A stretch of 64,000 bases of DNA. It comes from Klebsiella variicola (GTDB lineage Bacteria; Pseudomonadota; Gammaproteobacteria; Enterobacterales; Enterobacteriaceae). The position numbers and the translations under genes were made by a program. Positions 54,782 through 64,000 of this stretch are shown here, in pieces. Every line of letters starts with the position of its first letter. The stretch's first letter is position 1. The notes under the pieces were generated by a model. The model had not been told where the DNA came from. It saw only the letters and a list, made by a program, of their open reading frames with translations, and made no database searches. The stretch spans positions 1,364,001 through 1,428,000 of the forward strand of contig NZ_CP010523.2 in NCBI RefSeq assembly GCF_000828055.2. Reading direction: 5' to 3'.

Positions 54782-55614
54782 TGTTTGCTGTGTCGTCCAA
54801 GCGCGTGCTGCCGGGCTTTACCCTGAGCCTCGGCACCAGCCTGCTGTTTGTCTGTCTGATTTTGTTATTACCACTCAGCGCGCTGGTGATGCAGCTGGCG
54901 CAGATGAGCTGGGCGCAATACTGGGATGTGATCACCAATCCGCAGGTGGTGGCGGCCTATAAGGTGACGCTGCTGTCGGCGTTTGTGGCCTCGATTTTTA
55001 ACGGCGTCTTTGGTCTGCTGATGGCCTGGATCCTCACTCGCTATCGTTTTCCTGGCCGCACGCTGCTGGATGCCTTAATGGATCTGCCGTTTGCGCTGCC
55101 GACGGCGGTGGCCGGCCTGACACTGGCTTCGCTGTTTTCGGTTAACGGAATTTACGGTGAATGGCTGGCGAAGTTCGATATTAAAGTGACCTATACCTGG
55201 CTCGGCATCGCCGTGGCGATGGCCTTCACCAGCATCCCGTTCGTGGTACGAACCGTGCAGCCGGTGCTGGAGGAGCTGGGACCCGAGTATGAGGAAGCGG
55301 CGGAAACGCTGGGCGCGACGCGCTGGCAGAGTTTCCGCAAAGTGGTGCTGCCGGAGCTGTCGCCGGCGCTGCTGGCGGGCATTGCCCTGTCGTTTACCCG
55401 TAGCCTCGGCGAGTTTGGCGCGGTGATTTTTATCGCTGGCAACATCGCGTGGAAGACAGAGGTGACCTCGCTGATGATCTTTATTCGTCTGCAGGAGTTT
55501 GACTATCCGGCGGCGAGCGCGATCGCCTCGGTGATCCTGGCCGCCTCACTGCTGCTGCTCTTTTCCATCAATACCCTGCAGAGTCGCTTTGGTCGACGCG
55601 TGGTAGGTCACTAA
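54781..55614 (+). CDS. cysU: Sulfate/thiosulfate ABC transporter permease CysU (CysT)
   Basis: One of two integral membrane subunits of the sulfate/thiosulfate importer. The 277 residues have about six membrane helices, and the cytoplasmic EAA loop EEAAETLGATRWQSFRKVVL that contacts CysA. The start overlaps the cysP stop by one base and the stop overlaps the cysW start by one base, as expected for subunits made in fixed ratio. Confidence 0.97.
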   Translation: MFAVSSKRVLPGFTLSLGTSLLFVCLILLLPLSALVMQLAQMSWAQYWDVITNPQVVAAYKVTLLSAFVASIFNGVFGLLMAWILTRYRFPGRTLLDALMDLPFALPTAVAGLTLASLFSVNGIYGEWLAKFDIKVTYTWLGIAVAMAFTSIPFVVRTVQPVLEELGPEYEEAAETLGATRWQSFRKVVLPELSPALLAGIALSFTRSLGEFGAVIFIAGNIAWKTEVTSLMIFIRLQEFDYPAASAIASVILAASLLLLFSINTLQSRFGRRVVGH

Positions 55615-56489
55615 TGGCGGAAGTTACTCAATTGAAACGCTACGACGCGCCCCGCATCAACTGGGGGAAATGGTTTCTGATTGGCGTCGGGATGGTGGTC
55701 TCCGCCTTCATCCTCGTCGTGCCGATGCTCTATATCTTTATCCAGGCCTTCAGCAAAGGGCTGATGCCGGTGCTGGAAAACCTGGCCAACCCGGACATGC
55801 TGCATGCCATCTGGCTGACAGTGATGATTGCGTTGATTACCGTACCGGTGAACCTGGTGTTCGGTACGCTGCTGGCCTGGCTGGTGACACGTTTTACTTT
55901 TCCCGGCCGCCAGCTGCTGCTGACGTTACTGGATATACCGTTCGCCGTCTCGCCGGTGGTGGCCGGTCTGGTGTATCTGCTGTTTTATGGCTCTAACGGC
56001 CCGCTGGGCGGTTGGCTTGATGCGCATAACCTGCAGATCATGTTCGCCTGGCCGGGCATGGTGCTGGCGACCATCTTTGTCACTTGTCCGTTTGTGGTGC
56101 GCGAGCTGGTGCCGGTGATGATGAGCCAGGGCAGTCATGAAGATGAAGCCGCGGTGCTGCTGGGCGCTTCCGGCTGGCAGATGTTCCGCCGGGTGACGTT
56201 GCCGAATATTCGCTGGGCGCTGCTGTACGGCGTGGTATTGACCAATGCCCGCGCCATCGGCGAATTTGGCGCAGTGTCGGTAGTCTCCGGTTCGATTCGT
56301 GGAGAAACGCTGTCGCTGCCGCTGCAAATTGAACTACTGGAGCAGGATTACAATACCGTCGGCTCGTTTACCGCTGCGGCCCTGCTGACGTTAATGGCTA
56401 TTCTGACCCTGTTTTTAAAGAGTATGTTGCAATGGCGTCTGGCCAATCAGAAAGAACGCGCGCAACAGGAGGGAAATCATGAGCATTGA
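55614..56489 (+). CDS. cysW: Sulfate/thiosulfate ABC transporter permease CysW
   Basis: Second membrane subunit of the importer. The 291 residues have about six membrane helices and the EAA-loop [20 protein letters not shown]. Length equals E. coli CysW. It overlaps cysU by one base and cysA by 11 nt. The short C-terminal tail [13 protein letters not shown] is polar and cytoplasmic. Confidence 0.97.
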   Translation: MAEVTQLKRYDAPRINWGKWFLIGVGMVVSAFILVVPMLYIFIQAFSKGLMPVLENLANPDMLHAIWLTVMIALITVPVNLVFGTLLAWLVTRFTFPGRQLLLTLLDIPFAVSPVVAGLVYLLFYGSNGPLGGWLDAHNLQIMFAWPGMVLATIFVTCPFVVRELVPVMMSQGSHEDEAAVLLGASGWQMFRRVTLPNIRWALLYGVVLTNARAIGEFGAVSVVSGSIRGETLSLPLQIELLEQDYNTVGSFTAAALLTLMAILTLFLKSMLQWRLANQKERAQQEGNHEH

Positions 56490-57573
56490 GATTGCCAATA
56501 TTAAGAAATCGTTTGGTCGCACCCAGGTGCTGAATGATATCTCGCTGGATATCCCTTCCGGACAAATGGTTGCGCTGCTGGGGCCCTCGGGCTCCGGAAA
56601 AACCACCTTGCTGCGAATTATCGCCGGGCTGGAGCATCAGAGCAGCGGTCATATCCGCTTCCACGGCACCGACGTCAGCCGGATGCACGCCCGCGACCGT
56701 AAAGTGGGTTTCGTCTTCCAGCACTATGCGCTGTTCCGTCATATGACGGTGTTCGATAACATCGCCTTTGGCCTGACCGTGCTGCCGCGCCGTGAACGAC
56801 CCAATGCGGCGGCGATTAAAGCCAAAGTGACCAAACTGCTGGAGATGGTGCAGCTAGCCCATCTGGCGGATCGCTATCCGGCGCAGCTGTCCGGCGGCCA
56901 GAAGCAGCGTGTGGCGCTGGCGCGCGCCCTGGCGGTGGAGCCGCAAATTCTGTTGCTGGATGAACCCTTCGGCGCGCTGGATGCTCAGGTGCGTAAAGAG
57001 CTGCGCCGCTGGCTGCGTCAGCTGCATGAAGAGTTAAAATTCACCAGCGTGTTCGTCACCCACGATCAGGAAGAGGCGCTGGAAGTCGCTGACCGGGTGG
57101 TGGTGATGAGCCAGGGCAACATCGAACAAGCTGATGCCCCTGAGCGCGTGTGGCGTGAACCGTCGACCCGTTTCGTGCTGGAGTTTATGGGCGAAGTAAA
57201 CCGCCTGCAGGGCATCATCCGCGGTGGACAGTTCCACGTTGGCGCGCACCGCTGGCCGTTAGGCTATACCCCGACATATCAGGGGCCGGTGGATCTGTTC
57301 CTGCGTCCGTGGGAAGTGGACATCAGCCGCCGGACCAGCCTGGATTCCCCGCTGCCGGTGCAGGTCCTGGAAGCCAGCCCGAAAGGGCACTACACCCAAT
57401 TAGTCGTTCAGCCTCTGGGGTGGTATGACGAACCGCTGAGCGTGGTGCTGGCAGGCGATGAGGCGCCGTCCCGCGGCGAACGGCTGTTCGTTGGCCTGCA
57501 AAACGCGCGCCTGTATAACGGTACCGAGCGTATCGAGCCGCGCGGCGAGCTTGCTCTGGCGGAGTCGGCCTGA
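56479..57573 (+). CDS. cysA: Sulfate/thiosulfate ABC transporter ATPase CysA
   Basis: CysA provides ATP hydrolysis for the importer. The 364 residues show Walker [13 protein letters not shown] near residue 35, signature [15 protein letters not shown] near 135, Walker [13 protein letters not shown] and the switch His in [14 protein letters not shown]-terminal regulatory domain (about 240-364) follows, as usual for the sulfate/molybdate class. It is preceded by AGGAGGGAAATC inside cysW. Two REP-like units separate it from cysM. Confidence 0.98.
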   Translation: MSIEIANIKKSFGRTQVLNDISLDIPSGQMVALLGPSGSGKTTLLRIIAGLEHQSSGHIRFHGTDVSRMHARDRKVGFVFQHYALFRHMTVFDNIAFGLTVLPRRERPNAAAIKAKVTKLLEMVQLAHLADRYPAQLSGGQKQRVALARALAVEPQILLLDEPFGALDAQVRKELRRWLRQLHEELKFTSVFVTHDQEEALEVADRVVVMSQGNIEQADAPERVWREPSTRFVLEFMGEVNRLQGIIRGGQFHVGAHRWPLGYTPTYQGPVDLFLRPWEVDISRRTSLDSPLPVQVLEASPKGHYTQLVVQPLGWYDEPLSVVLAGDEAPSRGERLFVGLQNARLYNGTERIEPRGELALAESA

Positions 57574-57595
57574 TAGCTTATTGAGCAGGTCTATC

Positions 57596-57681
57596 GCCCG
57601 GTAAGGCTACGCTTTCCGGGCCTGGAGTTTTTACGCGTCTTGTAGGCCGGGTAAGCGAAGCGCAACCCGGCTTTTTTATTG
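57596..57681 (+). repeat. Two REP-like hairpins between cysA and cysM, the second with a T tract
   Basis: The first has GCCCGG (57597) and CCGGGC (57616-57621) and is followed by GGAGTTTTT. The second, from GTAGGCCGGGT (57642), pairs with ACCCGGC and runs into six T residues (57672-57677). They look like REP units that act as partial terminators between the transporter genes and cysM. Confidence 0.72.
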
Positions 57682-57691
57682 AGTAAAAATC

Positions 57692-58603
57692 GTGAATACA
57701 CTCGAACACACCATCGGCAATACCCCTCTGGTCAAGCTTCAGCGTCTGGGTCCGGACAACGGCAGTGAAGTTTGGGTCAAACTCGAAGGCAATAATCCGG
57801 CCGGCTCGGTGAAAGACCGCGCCGCGCTGTCAATGATCGTCGAAGCGGAAAAGCGCGGCGAAATTCAGCCCGGCGACGTGCTGATCGAAGCGACCAGTGG
57901 TAACACCGGTATTGCGCTGGCGATGATCGCCGCGCTGAAAGGCTATCACATGAAGCTGCTGATGCCTGACAACATGAGCCAGGAGCGCCGGGCGGCGATG
58001 CGTGCCTACGGCGCCGAGCTGATTCTGGTCACCAAAGAGCAGGGAATGGAGGGGGCCCGTGACCTGGCCCTCGAGATGGCGCAACGCGGAGAGGGCAAAC
58101 TGCTCGATCAGTTTAACAACCCGGATAACCCCTACGCCCACTACACTACCACCGGGCCGGAAATCTGGCAGCAGACCGCGGGACGTATCACCCACTTTGT
58201 CTCCAGCATGGGGACCACCGGCACCATTACCGGCGTATCGCGCTTTTTGCGCGAACAGAGTAAACCGGTGGCCATTGTCGGCCTGCAGCCGGAAGAGGGC
58301 AGCAGTATTCCCGGGATCCGTCGCTGGCCGGCAGAGTATATGCCGGGGATCTTTAACGCTTCGCTGGTGGATGCGGTGCTGGATATTCATCAGCAGGATG
58401 CCGAGAATACCATGCGTCAGCTGGCGGTGCGGGAAGGCATTTTCTGCGGGGTCAGTTCCGGCGGCGCGGTGGCGGGCGCGTTACGCATTGCCCGTGAAAA
58501 TCCTGGCGCGGTGGTGGTGGCGATCGTCTGCGATCGCGGCGATCGTTACCTTTCCACCGGCGTGTTCGGCGAAGAACATTTTAGCCAGGGGGCTGGCATT
58601 TAA
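57692..58603 (+). CDS. cysM: O-acetylserine sulfhydrylase B (CysM)
   Basis: CysM makes cysteine from O-acetylserine and sulfide and can also use thiosulfate to give S-sulfocysteine. It is a PLP enzyme. The 303 residues have PLP-Lys41 in [13 protein letters not shown], the [11 protein letters not shown] substrate loop and [11 protein letters not shown] phosphate-binding loop. The start is GTG 57692, as in E. coli. CysM is preferred to CysK because of its position behind the thiosulfate importer. Its stop overlaps the convergent downstream gene by 4 nt. Confidence 0.97.
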   Translation: MNTLEHTIGNTPLVKLQRLGPDNGSEVWVKLEGNNPAGSVKDRAALSMIVEAEKRGEIQPGDVLIEATSGNTGIALAMIAALKGYHMKLLMPDNMSQERRAAMRAYGAELILVTKEQGMEGARDLALEMAQRGEGKLLDQFNNPDNPYAHYTTTGPEIWQQTAGRITHFVSSMGTTGTITGVSRFLREQSKPVAIVGLQPEEGSSIPGIRRWPAEYMPGIFNASLVDAVLDIHQQDAENTMRQLAVREGIFCGVSSGGAVAGALRIARENPGAVVVAIVCDRGDRYLSTGVFGEEHFSQGAGI

Positions 58604-58995
58604 TCATCAAGCAGGTCGGTGCCGTAGGAGTTATCGACCGTACACAGCCAGCGCTCGCCCTGCTTCTGAAAGACATAGGTGGCGCGCCGTGTGACCTGGG
58701 ATATCCCGTCCGCCGTCGGGATATCCAGCCGGGTCTCCATAATCACCAGCGCATTGCCGCCGCCTTCAATAACCTCCATTTTCCCCTGAGTCACCACCAG
58801 TCGGTGCTGGAAATAGTCGGCAATGGCGATAAAGGCTTTGCGGATATTCTCTTTCCCTCTGACCACCATGCCCGGTTTGACGACCAGCGCGGCGTCTTCT
58901 GCGTAATAGGCCATCAGGGTATCGTAATCTTCCTGTGAGATAGCGCGGTCGCAGGCTTCAATGACCGCCTTCAGTGCCAGGTCAGTGTGATGCAT
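58600..58995 (-). CDS. SnoaL-like/DUF4440 family protein
   Basis: A 131-residue soluble protein with the NTF2-like fold of the SnoaL/DUF4440 type: N-terminal helices with [21 protein letters not shown], then GKENIRKAF, and beta strands up to [10 protein letters not shown]. Such proteins may bind or isomerise small molecules, or serve in dimerisation; no specific function can be assigned. It is convergent with cysM (4 nt overlap) and lies 181 bp downstream of ptsJ on the same strand. E. coli has other genes (yfeK, yfeS) at this place. Confidence 0.8.
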   Translation of the reverse strand: MHHTDLALKAVIEACDRAISQEDYDTLMAYYAEDAALVVKPGMVVRGKENIRKAFIAIADYFQHRLVVTQGKMEVIEGGGNALVIMETRLDIPTADGISQVTRRATYVFQKQGERWLCTVDNSYGTDLLDD

Positions 58996-59176
58996 CTCTG
59001 GTGCTCCTTCTTGTGAGCGATTTGTCCGCCGCCGGGACTGTTTTATTCGTCCGGGCGAGCAGGGTATGCAGGTAAGACTGTGCCTGCTTTCGTTTACTTT
59101 TTCATTAGTTTATCGGCAGCTGCCATCACTCACCTGTGCGGCAGATGCTTCAACATGCCGAATGATACGGCCTGCA

Positions 59177-60475
59177 TCAGGGTTGGTTTAAGACCAGCGC
59201 AATATCAGCCGCCAGGCGGGAAATCTCAGCGTCACTCAGACGGCCCAGCGACAGGCGCAGCCCGTGCGCAGGCGTTCGGACACCAAATATTTCCCCCTCC
59301 CGGACCAGCCAGCCGGCGCGGGCCAGGCGTAAGGCGTAGGGCTGGCTCGCCGCTGGCAGCGGCAGCCAGAAATTGAGTCCATCGCCAGGCGTAGCATGGC
59401 TGTGGCCGTGCCGGGCCAGCGCCGCCGCCAGTTTCTCATTCTGCTGGCGATAATGACGACGGGTCTCCGTCATCGAGGCGATAAACGCCTCATCGGTCAG
59501 ACAGGCCAGCGTCAGGTCCTGCAGCAGATGGCTGACCCACTGGCTGCCGGCGTTAAGCCGCAGGCGCAGCGCCGCTGAGGTATCGGCATCGCTGGCGATA
59601 AAGGCCAGCCGCAGGTCTGGCCCGAGGGTTTTTGACATTGAGCGCACCAGCGCCCAGCGTTGCGTACTTGCAGGAAGAGGGGAGTGCCATGGCGTGGCCG
59701 ACAGCAGGGCAAAATGGTCATCAACAATCGCCAGTACCTGCGGATAGCGGGCCAGCACCTCCCGCAGGGCATGCGCCCGGGTTTCCGTCAGACTACAGCC
59801 GGTAGGATTGTGCGCGCGTGGGGTTAAGATCACTGCCCGCGCGCCGTTGCGTAACGCCTCCTCCAGCCCGTCAGGATCCATCCCCTCGGCATCCACCGCC
59901 ACCGGGCAGGGGGTAAAGCCGGCGTAACGCACCATATTGATGCTGCTGAGAAAACAGGGATCTTCGACCACCACGCCGTCGCCGGGCAGCAGCAGAGCGC
60001 ACAGCAGACGCTCCAGGGCGTCAATCGCTCCGCTGGCGAGATTCACCGCAAAGGGAACCACTATCTCTTTGGCAAACCACGCCTCGGCCCATTGACCAAG
60101 CCGCGGCTCGATGGGAGCATCGCCATACAGGCGTGGTGTGCGGGCAAGCTGGCCCAGATAACGGGTTAATTCAGGCAGTCTGGCGGGGTCCGGATTGCCG
60201 CTGGAGATATCGTTCAGCGGCGTCGTTGGGTCACCGCCCTCCAGCGCCGGCAGCGGATCCCGTGCTTTAATGGCCGTGCCGTTTCGTCCCTGGCTGACGG
60301 CCAGCCCGGAGGTGACCAGCCGTTTATAGGCGGCGGCGACGGTATTGCGATTCACCTCCAGCTGGCTGGCGAGCTCGCGTACCGGTGGCAGAACCTCTCC
60401 GGGCCGCAACCCACCGCTCTGCACCAGATGGCGGATATGATCGAAGATATCGCTGGCGGTTTTTCCGGTAAACAT
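59177..60475 (-). CDS. ptsJ: MocR-type regulator PtsJ
   Basis: PtsJ is a GntR/MocR regulator: a winged-helix domain at about 1-75 (EVLPPVRELASQLEVNRNTV) joined to an aminotransferase-like PLP domain (about 90-432). The Schiff-base Lys is expected in RSMSKTLGPDLRLAF; HNPTGCSLT is the usual aminotransferase segment. In Salmonella PtsJ represses pdxK and responds to PLP. It is divergent from pdxK across 82 bp with a palindrome over the probable promoter. 432 residues, no visible defect. Confidence 0.92.
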   Translation of the reverse strand: MFTGKTASDIFDHIRHLVQSGGLRPGEVLPPVRELASQLEVNRNTVAAAYKRLVTSGLAVSQGRNGTAIKARDPLPALEGGDPTTPLNDISSGNPDPARLPELTRYLGQLARTPRLYGDAPIEPRLGQWAEAWFAKEIVVPFAVNLASGAIDALERLLCALLLPGDGVVVEDPCFLSSINMVRYAGFTPCPVAVDAEGMDPDGLEEALRNGARAVILTPRAHNPTGCSLTETRAHALREVLARYPQVLAIVDDHFALLSATPWHSPLPASTQRWALVRSMSKTLGPDLRLAFIASDADTSAALRLRLNAGSQWVSHLLQDLTLACLTDEAFIASMTETRRHYRQQNEKLAAALARHGHSHATPGDGLNFWLPLPAASQPYALRLARAGWLVREGEIFGVRTPAHGLRLSLGRLSDAEISRLAADIALVLNQP

Positions 60476-60477
60476 TA

Positions 60478-60509
60478 TTGACCTATGACAAAATGAAATT
60501 TAGCATAGG
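60478..60509 (+). promoter_or_regulatory. Probable pdxK promoter with overlapping palindrome (PtsJ site?)
   Basis: TTGACC (60478-60483) and TAGCAT (60501-60506) are spaced by 17 bp and point to pdxK, leaving a leader of about 45 nt. CCTATG (60482-60487) and CATAGG (60504-60509) form an inverted repeat that covers both hexamers. A repressor bound there would block transcription; PtsJ is the obvious candidate. Confidence 0.5.
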
Positions 60510-60557
60510 ACGAATCATAATCAGTGCGTGACCCGCTGTCCAGCGGGGGGAGAAAAG

Positions 60558-61421
60558 ATGGGCCAGCAAGATGACATACAATCAGTGCTCTTTCACGACA
60601 CAAGCCGGGCGTCGGAAGTCGATATCGTCGCTGTGCAGTCCCAGGTAGTCTATGGCAGCGTTGGCAACAGCATCGCGGTTCCGGCCATTAAACAGCACGG
60701 TTTGCGCGTGCTGGCGGTGCCGACGGTACTGTTCAGCAATACGCCCCATTATGAGACGTTCTATGGCGGCATTATTCCGGAGGAGTGGTTTGTTGGGTAT
60801 CTGCAGGCGCTGGAGGAACGCGATGCGTTGCGCGAACTGCGTGCAGTGACCACCGGCTATATGGGCAACGCCGTGCAAATCGAACGTCTGGCGCAGTGGC
60901 TGACGCGGGTGCGGGCCCGCCATCCCGGGCTGTGCATTCTGGTGGATCCGGTCATCGGCGATGTCGACAGCGGCATCTACGTTAAGGCTGAGATCCCGGA
61001 CGCCTATCGTCAGCATCTTCTGCCACTGGCGCAAGGGATCACCCCCAATCTGTTTGAGCTGGAAACGCTGAGCGGCCAGCGCTGTCGCAATCAGCAGGAG
61101 GCGGTCGCCGCGGCGCGAAGCCTGCTGTCAGATACCCTCAAATGGGTGGTGATCACCAGCGCGCCGGGAGAGGCGCGTTCGACGATAAATGTGCTGGTGG
61201 TGACGGCCGATGCGGTGGAGGTGGTGGCCCACCCGCGGGTGGAAACGGACCTGAAGGGAACGGGCGATCTGTTCTGTGCAGAGCTGGTGAGCGGTCTGCT
61301 CACCGGCCTGGCGCTGGGGGCGGCGACGCAGGCTGCCGCCCGGCGCGTGCTGGAGGTCATGAACTGGACTGCCGCGCAGGGGTGTGACGAACTGATCCTG
61401 CCGCCACGGGAGAAAAACTGA
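60558..61421 (+). CDS. pdxK: Pyridoxal/pyridoxine/pyridoxamine kinase PdxK
   Basis: PdxK phosphorylates the B6 vitamers in the salvage pathway for PLP. The 287 residues fit the ribokinase-like fold: [20 protein letters not shown] near the N-terminus, then [14 protein letters not shown], and the ATP/catalytic region [23 protein letters not shown] 60558 follows GGGGGAGAAAAG; a 10-residue longer start is possible but lacks a ribosome site. The stop overlaps the next small gene (TGATG). Confidence 0.96.
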   Translation: MGQQDDIQSVLFHDTSRASEVDIVAVQSQVVYGSVGNSIAVPAIKQHGLRVLAVPTVLFSNTPHYETFYGGIIPEEWFVGYLQALEERDALRELRAVTTGYMGNAVQIERLAQWLTRVRARHPGLCILVDPVIGDVDSGIYVKAEIPDAYRQHLLPLAQGITPNLFELETLSGQRCRNQQEAVAAARSLLSDTLKWVVITSAPGEARSTINVLVVTADAVEVVAHPRVETDLKGTGDLFCAELVSGLLTGLALGAATQAAARRVLEVMNWTAAQGCDELILPPREKN

Positions 61422-61660
61422 TGAAAAGCTATCGGTTAGTGATCCGCCAACAGGGGCGCATTGTCGGTCATTTTGATACCACAGGGGAGGCGGCGCTGGA
61501 GGATGCCTGCGTAGCGCGGTCGCTGTTCGGCCTGGCCGGAGGGTACCAGTGCGATCTGCTGGTCTCTGACAGTGAGCGTCGTATTCTGGAGAGCACGCCG
61601 GAGGGATTGCGCATATTGTCCCGGGAGAAGTGCTATCAGCCGGTGACCAGCGCGATATAA
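61421..61660 (+). CDS. Small protein of unknown function, coupled to pdxK
   Basis: A 79-residue soluble protein, [20 protein letters not shown] and onward, with no signal peptide or membrane segment. The pattern suggests a small alpha/beta fold: a first beta hairpin, a helix (EAALEDACVARSLFG), then strands. The ATG overlaps the pdxK stop in TGATG, so it is made by coupled translation and probably acts with PdxK or B6 salvage. I do not recognise a family. A terminator follows immediately. Confidence 0.75.
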   Translation: MKSYRLVIRQQGRIVGHFDTTGEAALEDACVARSLFGLAGGYQCDLLVSDSERRILESTPEGLRILSREKCYQPVTSAI

Positions 61661-61690
61661 AAAATGGCGCCTTTCGGCGCCATTTTTATG
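61661..61690. terminator. Bidirectional terminator between pdxK unit and crr
   Basis: AAAAATGGCGCC pairs with GGCGCCATTTTT around TTTC; T runs occur in both directions. It ends both the pdxK transcript and the pts operon from the opposite side. Confidence 0.9.
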
Positions 61691-61699
61691 CAGCAAGCA

Positions 61700-62209
61700 T
61701 TACTTCTTGATGCGGATAACCGGGGTTTCACCCACAGTCACGCTACCGGACAGTTTGATCAGCTCTTTGATCTCGTCCATGTTGGAGATAACCACCGGCG
61801 TCAGGGTAGACTTGGCTTTCTCTTCCAGCAGCGGCAGATCGAATTCGATAACCGGGTCACCGACTTTCACGCGCTGGCCTTCTTCAGCGATACGCTTGAA
61901 GCCTTCGCCTTTCAGTTCAACGGTATCAATACCGAAGTGAACGAACAGCTCGATGCCGCTATCAGATTCAATAGAGAACGCATGGTTGGTTTCGAAAATT
62001 TTACCAATGGTACCGTCTACCGGCGCGACCATTTTGTTGCCGGTCGGTTTGATGGCAATCCCATCGCCCACGATTTTTTCCGCAAAAACCACATCCGGCA
62101 CGTCTTCGATGTTGACGATCTCACCGGAGAGGGGAGCAATAATCTCAATAGTTCCGGTGTCTTTCTTGTCATCAGAAACCAGAGATTTCAATTTATCAAA
62201 CAAACCCAT
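61700..62209 (-). CDS. crr: PTS glucose-specific EIIA component (Crr)
   Basis: EIIA-Glc carries phosphate from HPr to the glucose permease and also regulates adenylate cyclase and inducer exclusion. The 169 residues have the phosphorylated His91 in [15 protein letters not shown] and His76 in ETNHAFSI; the N-terminal [14 protein letters not shown] is the amphipathic helix that touches the membrane. It lies 42 bp after ptsI, as in E. coli, where crr also has promoters within ptsI. Confidence 0.98.
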   Translation of the reverse strand: MGLFDKLKSLVSDDKKDTGTIEIIAPLSGEIVNIEDVPDVVFAEKIVGDGIAIKPTGNKMVAPVDGTIGKIFETNHAFSIESDSGIELFVHFGIDTVELKGEGFKRIAEEGQRVKVGDPVIEFDLPLLEEKAKSTLTPVVISNMDEIKELIKLSGSVTVGETPVIRIKK

Positions 62210-62251
62210 GATCTTCTCCTAAGCAGTAATTTGGGCCGCGCATCTCTTGGA

Positions 62252-63979
62252 TTAGCAGATTGTTTTTTCTTCAATGAACTTGTTAACCAGCGTCATTAAC
62301 TCGTCCGTTGTCGGTTGAGCAAGAGCCTGCTCTGCTAATACTTTCGCATCTTCGAAGTTCGTATTACGAATAATCTTCTTGATGCGCGGGATGGAAATGG
62401 CGCTCATAGAGAATTCGTCCAGCCCCATACCCAGCAACAGAAGTGTAGCACGTTCATCGCCCGCAAGCTCACCGCACATGCCAGTCCATTTACCTTCAGC
62501 GTGAGAAGCATCAATAACTTGCTTAATCAGATTCAGTACAGACGGTGACATCGGCTGGTAAAGATGTGAAATCATATCATTACCACGGTCAACTGCCAGA
62601 GTATATTGCGTTAAATCATTGGTGCCGATACTAAAGAAATCAACTTCTTTGGCCAGATGACGAGCAATGGTCGCCGCAGCCGGTGTTTCCACCATCACGC
62701 CGATCTCAATGGATTCGTCAAATGCTTTACCTTCGTCACGCAGTTCCTGTTTGTAGATTTCGATCTCTTTCTTCAGCGCACGCACTTCTTCAACAGAGAT
62801 GATCATCGGGAACATAATGCGCAGTTTACCGAAAGCGGAGGCACGCAGGATGGCGCGCACCTGATCGCGCAGGATCTCTTTACGATCCATCGCGATACGC
62901 ACGGCACGCCAGCCGAGGAACGGGTTCTCTTCTTTCGGGAAGTTCATGTATGGCAGCTCTTTATCGCCGCCAATATCCATGGTACGCACGATAACGGCCT
63001 GAGAGCCACAGGCTTCAGCCACCGCTTTATAGGCCGCAAACTGCTCTTCTTCAGTTGGCAGCGCGTCACGGTCCATGAACAGGAATTCGGTACGATACAG
63101 GCCTACGCCTTCGGCGCCGTTGCGCTCAGCACCTTCGACATCGCGAACGGTACCAATGTTTGCGCACACTTCAACCTGATGGCCGTCGAGGGTAATCGCC
63201 GGCAGATCTTTCAGTTTCGCCAGTTCGGCTTTTTCTTCCGCAACCTGAGCCTGCAGATTACGCAGCGCTTCAATTTGCTCGTTAGACGGGTTGACCAGAA
63301 CCTGGTTGTTCACCGCGTCGAGAATCAGATAATCGCCGTTTTTCACCTGCGCCGTGATGCTACCGGTGCCCACGATGGCCGGCAGTTCCAGGGAACGCGC
63401 CATGATGGAGGTGTGAGAGGTACGGCCGCCCGCGTCGGTGATGAAGCCCAGCACTTTTTTCAGGTTCAGCTGTGCGGTTTCAGACGGGGTCAGATCGGCG
63501 GCGACGAGGATGACTTCATCCTGAATCGCGCTCAGATCGATAATCGACAGACCAAGGATGTTGCGCAGCAGGCGCTTACCGATGTCGCGTACGTCAGCCG
63601 CACGTTCTTTCAGGTATTCATCGTCCAGCTCTTCCAGGGCAGTGGCCTGACCTTCGATAACTTCATTGGCTGCCGCGTCGGCAGTCATGTGCTTATCTTT
63701 AATCAGGGCTATGATTTCCTGCTCAAGCTCCTCATCTTCCAGCAGCATGATATGCCCTTCGAAGATGGCTTCTTTTTCTTCACCGAAAGTTTCACCAGCT
63801 TTGGTTTTGATGACCTCCAGCTGGGCGGAGGCCTTGGCGCGGCCGCTCAGGAAACGTTCGACTTCCTGATCAACCTTATCGGCAGAAATTTTCTTCCGGT
63901 CGATGACAATTTCATCTTCCTTCAGCAGCAGTGCTTTGCCGAAGGCGATACCCGGGGATGCTAAAATGCCTGAAATCAT
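62252..63979 (-). CDS. ptsI: PTS enzyme I
   Basis: Enzyme I takes phosphate from PEP and passes it to HPr for all PTS sugars. The 575 residues have active-site His189 in [15 protein letters not shown], an N-terminal HPr-binding domain, and the C-terminal PEP-binding barrel with GIMVETPAA-like [17 protein letters not shown] and [19 protein letters not shown]. The ATG at 63979 follows AAGGTAGGGTT. ptsH should be just beyond the right edge of the window; only the intergenic bases are visible here. Confidence 0.99.
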   Translation of the reverse strand: MISGILASPGIAFGKALLLKEDEIVIDRKKISADKVDQEVERFLSGRAKASAQLEVIKTKAGETFGEEKEAIFEGHIMLLEDEELEQEIIALIKDKHMTADAAANEVIEGQATALEELDDEYLKERAADVRDIGKRLLRNILGLSIIDLSAIQDEVILVAADLTPSETAQLNLKKVLGFITDAGGRTSHTSIMARSLELPAIVGTGSITAQVKNGDYLILDAVNNQVLVNPSNEQIEALRNLQAQVAEEKAELAKLKDLPAITLDGHQVEVCANIGTVRDVEGAERNGAEGVGLYRTEFLFMDRDALPTEEEQFAAYKAVAEACGSQAVIVRTMDIGGDKELPYMNFPKEENPFLGWRAVRIAMDRKEILRDQVRAILRASAFGKLRIMFPMIISVEEVRALKKEIEIYKQELRDEGKAFDESIEIGVMVETPAAATIARHLAKEVDFFSIGTNDLTQYTLAVDRGNDMISHLYQPMSPSVLNLIKQVIDASHAEGKWTGMCGELAGDERATLLLLGMGLDEFSMSAISIPRIKKIIRNTNFEDAKVLAEQALAQPTTDELMTLVNKFIEEKTIC

Positions 63980-64000
63980 AACCCTACCTTACTTGTGACT

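Noticed and set aside
62657..63964. 435-codon open frame opposite ptsI
   Set aside because: Antisense shadow with Phe/Gln/His-rich translation; ptsI is intact and essential for PTS.

Overview
The window is chromosomal DNA from an enterobacterium, most likely Klebsiella (K. pneumoniae complex or a close relative). Gene content and order follow the E. coli/Salmonella stretch from purM to ptsI almost gene by gene, with differences I associate with Klebsiella: a beta-glucoside kinase/6-phospho-beta-glucosidase pair between purM and upp, an ERIC element before purC, ptsJ next to pdxK, and many REP elements. This assignment rests on remembered protein sequences and gene order; no search was run. 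I see no rRNA, tRNA, CRISPR array, prophage or insertion sequence.

Layout. 1-725: 5' part of purM (minus strand). 989-3325: bglK and a GH1 glycosidase behind two AscG-like palindromes. 3543-6342: upp, uraA and hda (pyrimidine salvage; replication control), then a minus-strand Rpn family nuclease gene meeting hda tail to tail. 7378-13681: yfgD, bepA, perM, bcp, gcvR, dapA, bamC. 13723-20591: purC with PurR operator and ERIC, ypfJ, tmcA, ypfH, ypfN, dapE, yffB and the 19-residue ypfM. 20719-33483: acrD, aegA, nudK, ypfG, tktB, talA, maeB.

33702-48586 is a complete 17-gene ethanolamine utilisation operon, eutSPQTDMNEJGHABCLKR. It encodes five microcompartment shell proteins (S, M, N, L, K), the B12-dependent lyase EutBC, its reactivase EutA, the adenosyltransferase EutT, the downstream enzymes EutE, EutD and EutG, the permease EutH, accessory proteins EutP, EutQ and EutJ, and the activator EutR. 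REP elements interrupt it twice.

48630-64000: hemF and amiA (minus), ypeA, yfeZ, yfeY, yfeX, a decayed DUF559 gene, the sulfate/thiosulfate cluster cysPUWA-cysM, a SnoaL-like gene, the MocR regulator ptsJ divergent from pdxK, a small unknown gene coupled to pdxK, then crr and ptsI (minus).

The best candidate for an unusual system is the Rpn gene at 6339-7256. It holds an in-frame internal ATG at 6524 preceded at 6 nt by a perfect AAGGAG, and a run of tetrapeptide repeats just after that start. This is the gene-within-a-gene layout reported for Rpn anti-phage toxin/antitoxin pairs. Other points of interest are the CTG start of hda, the reiterative-transcription start region of upp, the ERIC lying between the PurR operator and purC, the palindrome over a probable pdxK promoter, and the small gene coupled to pdxK.
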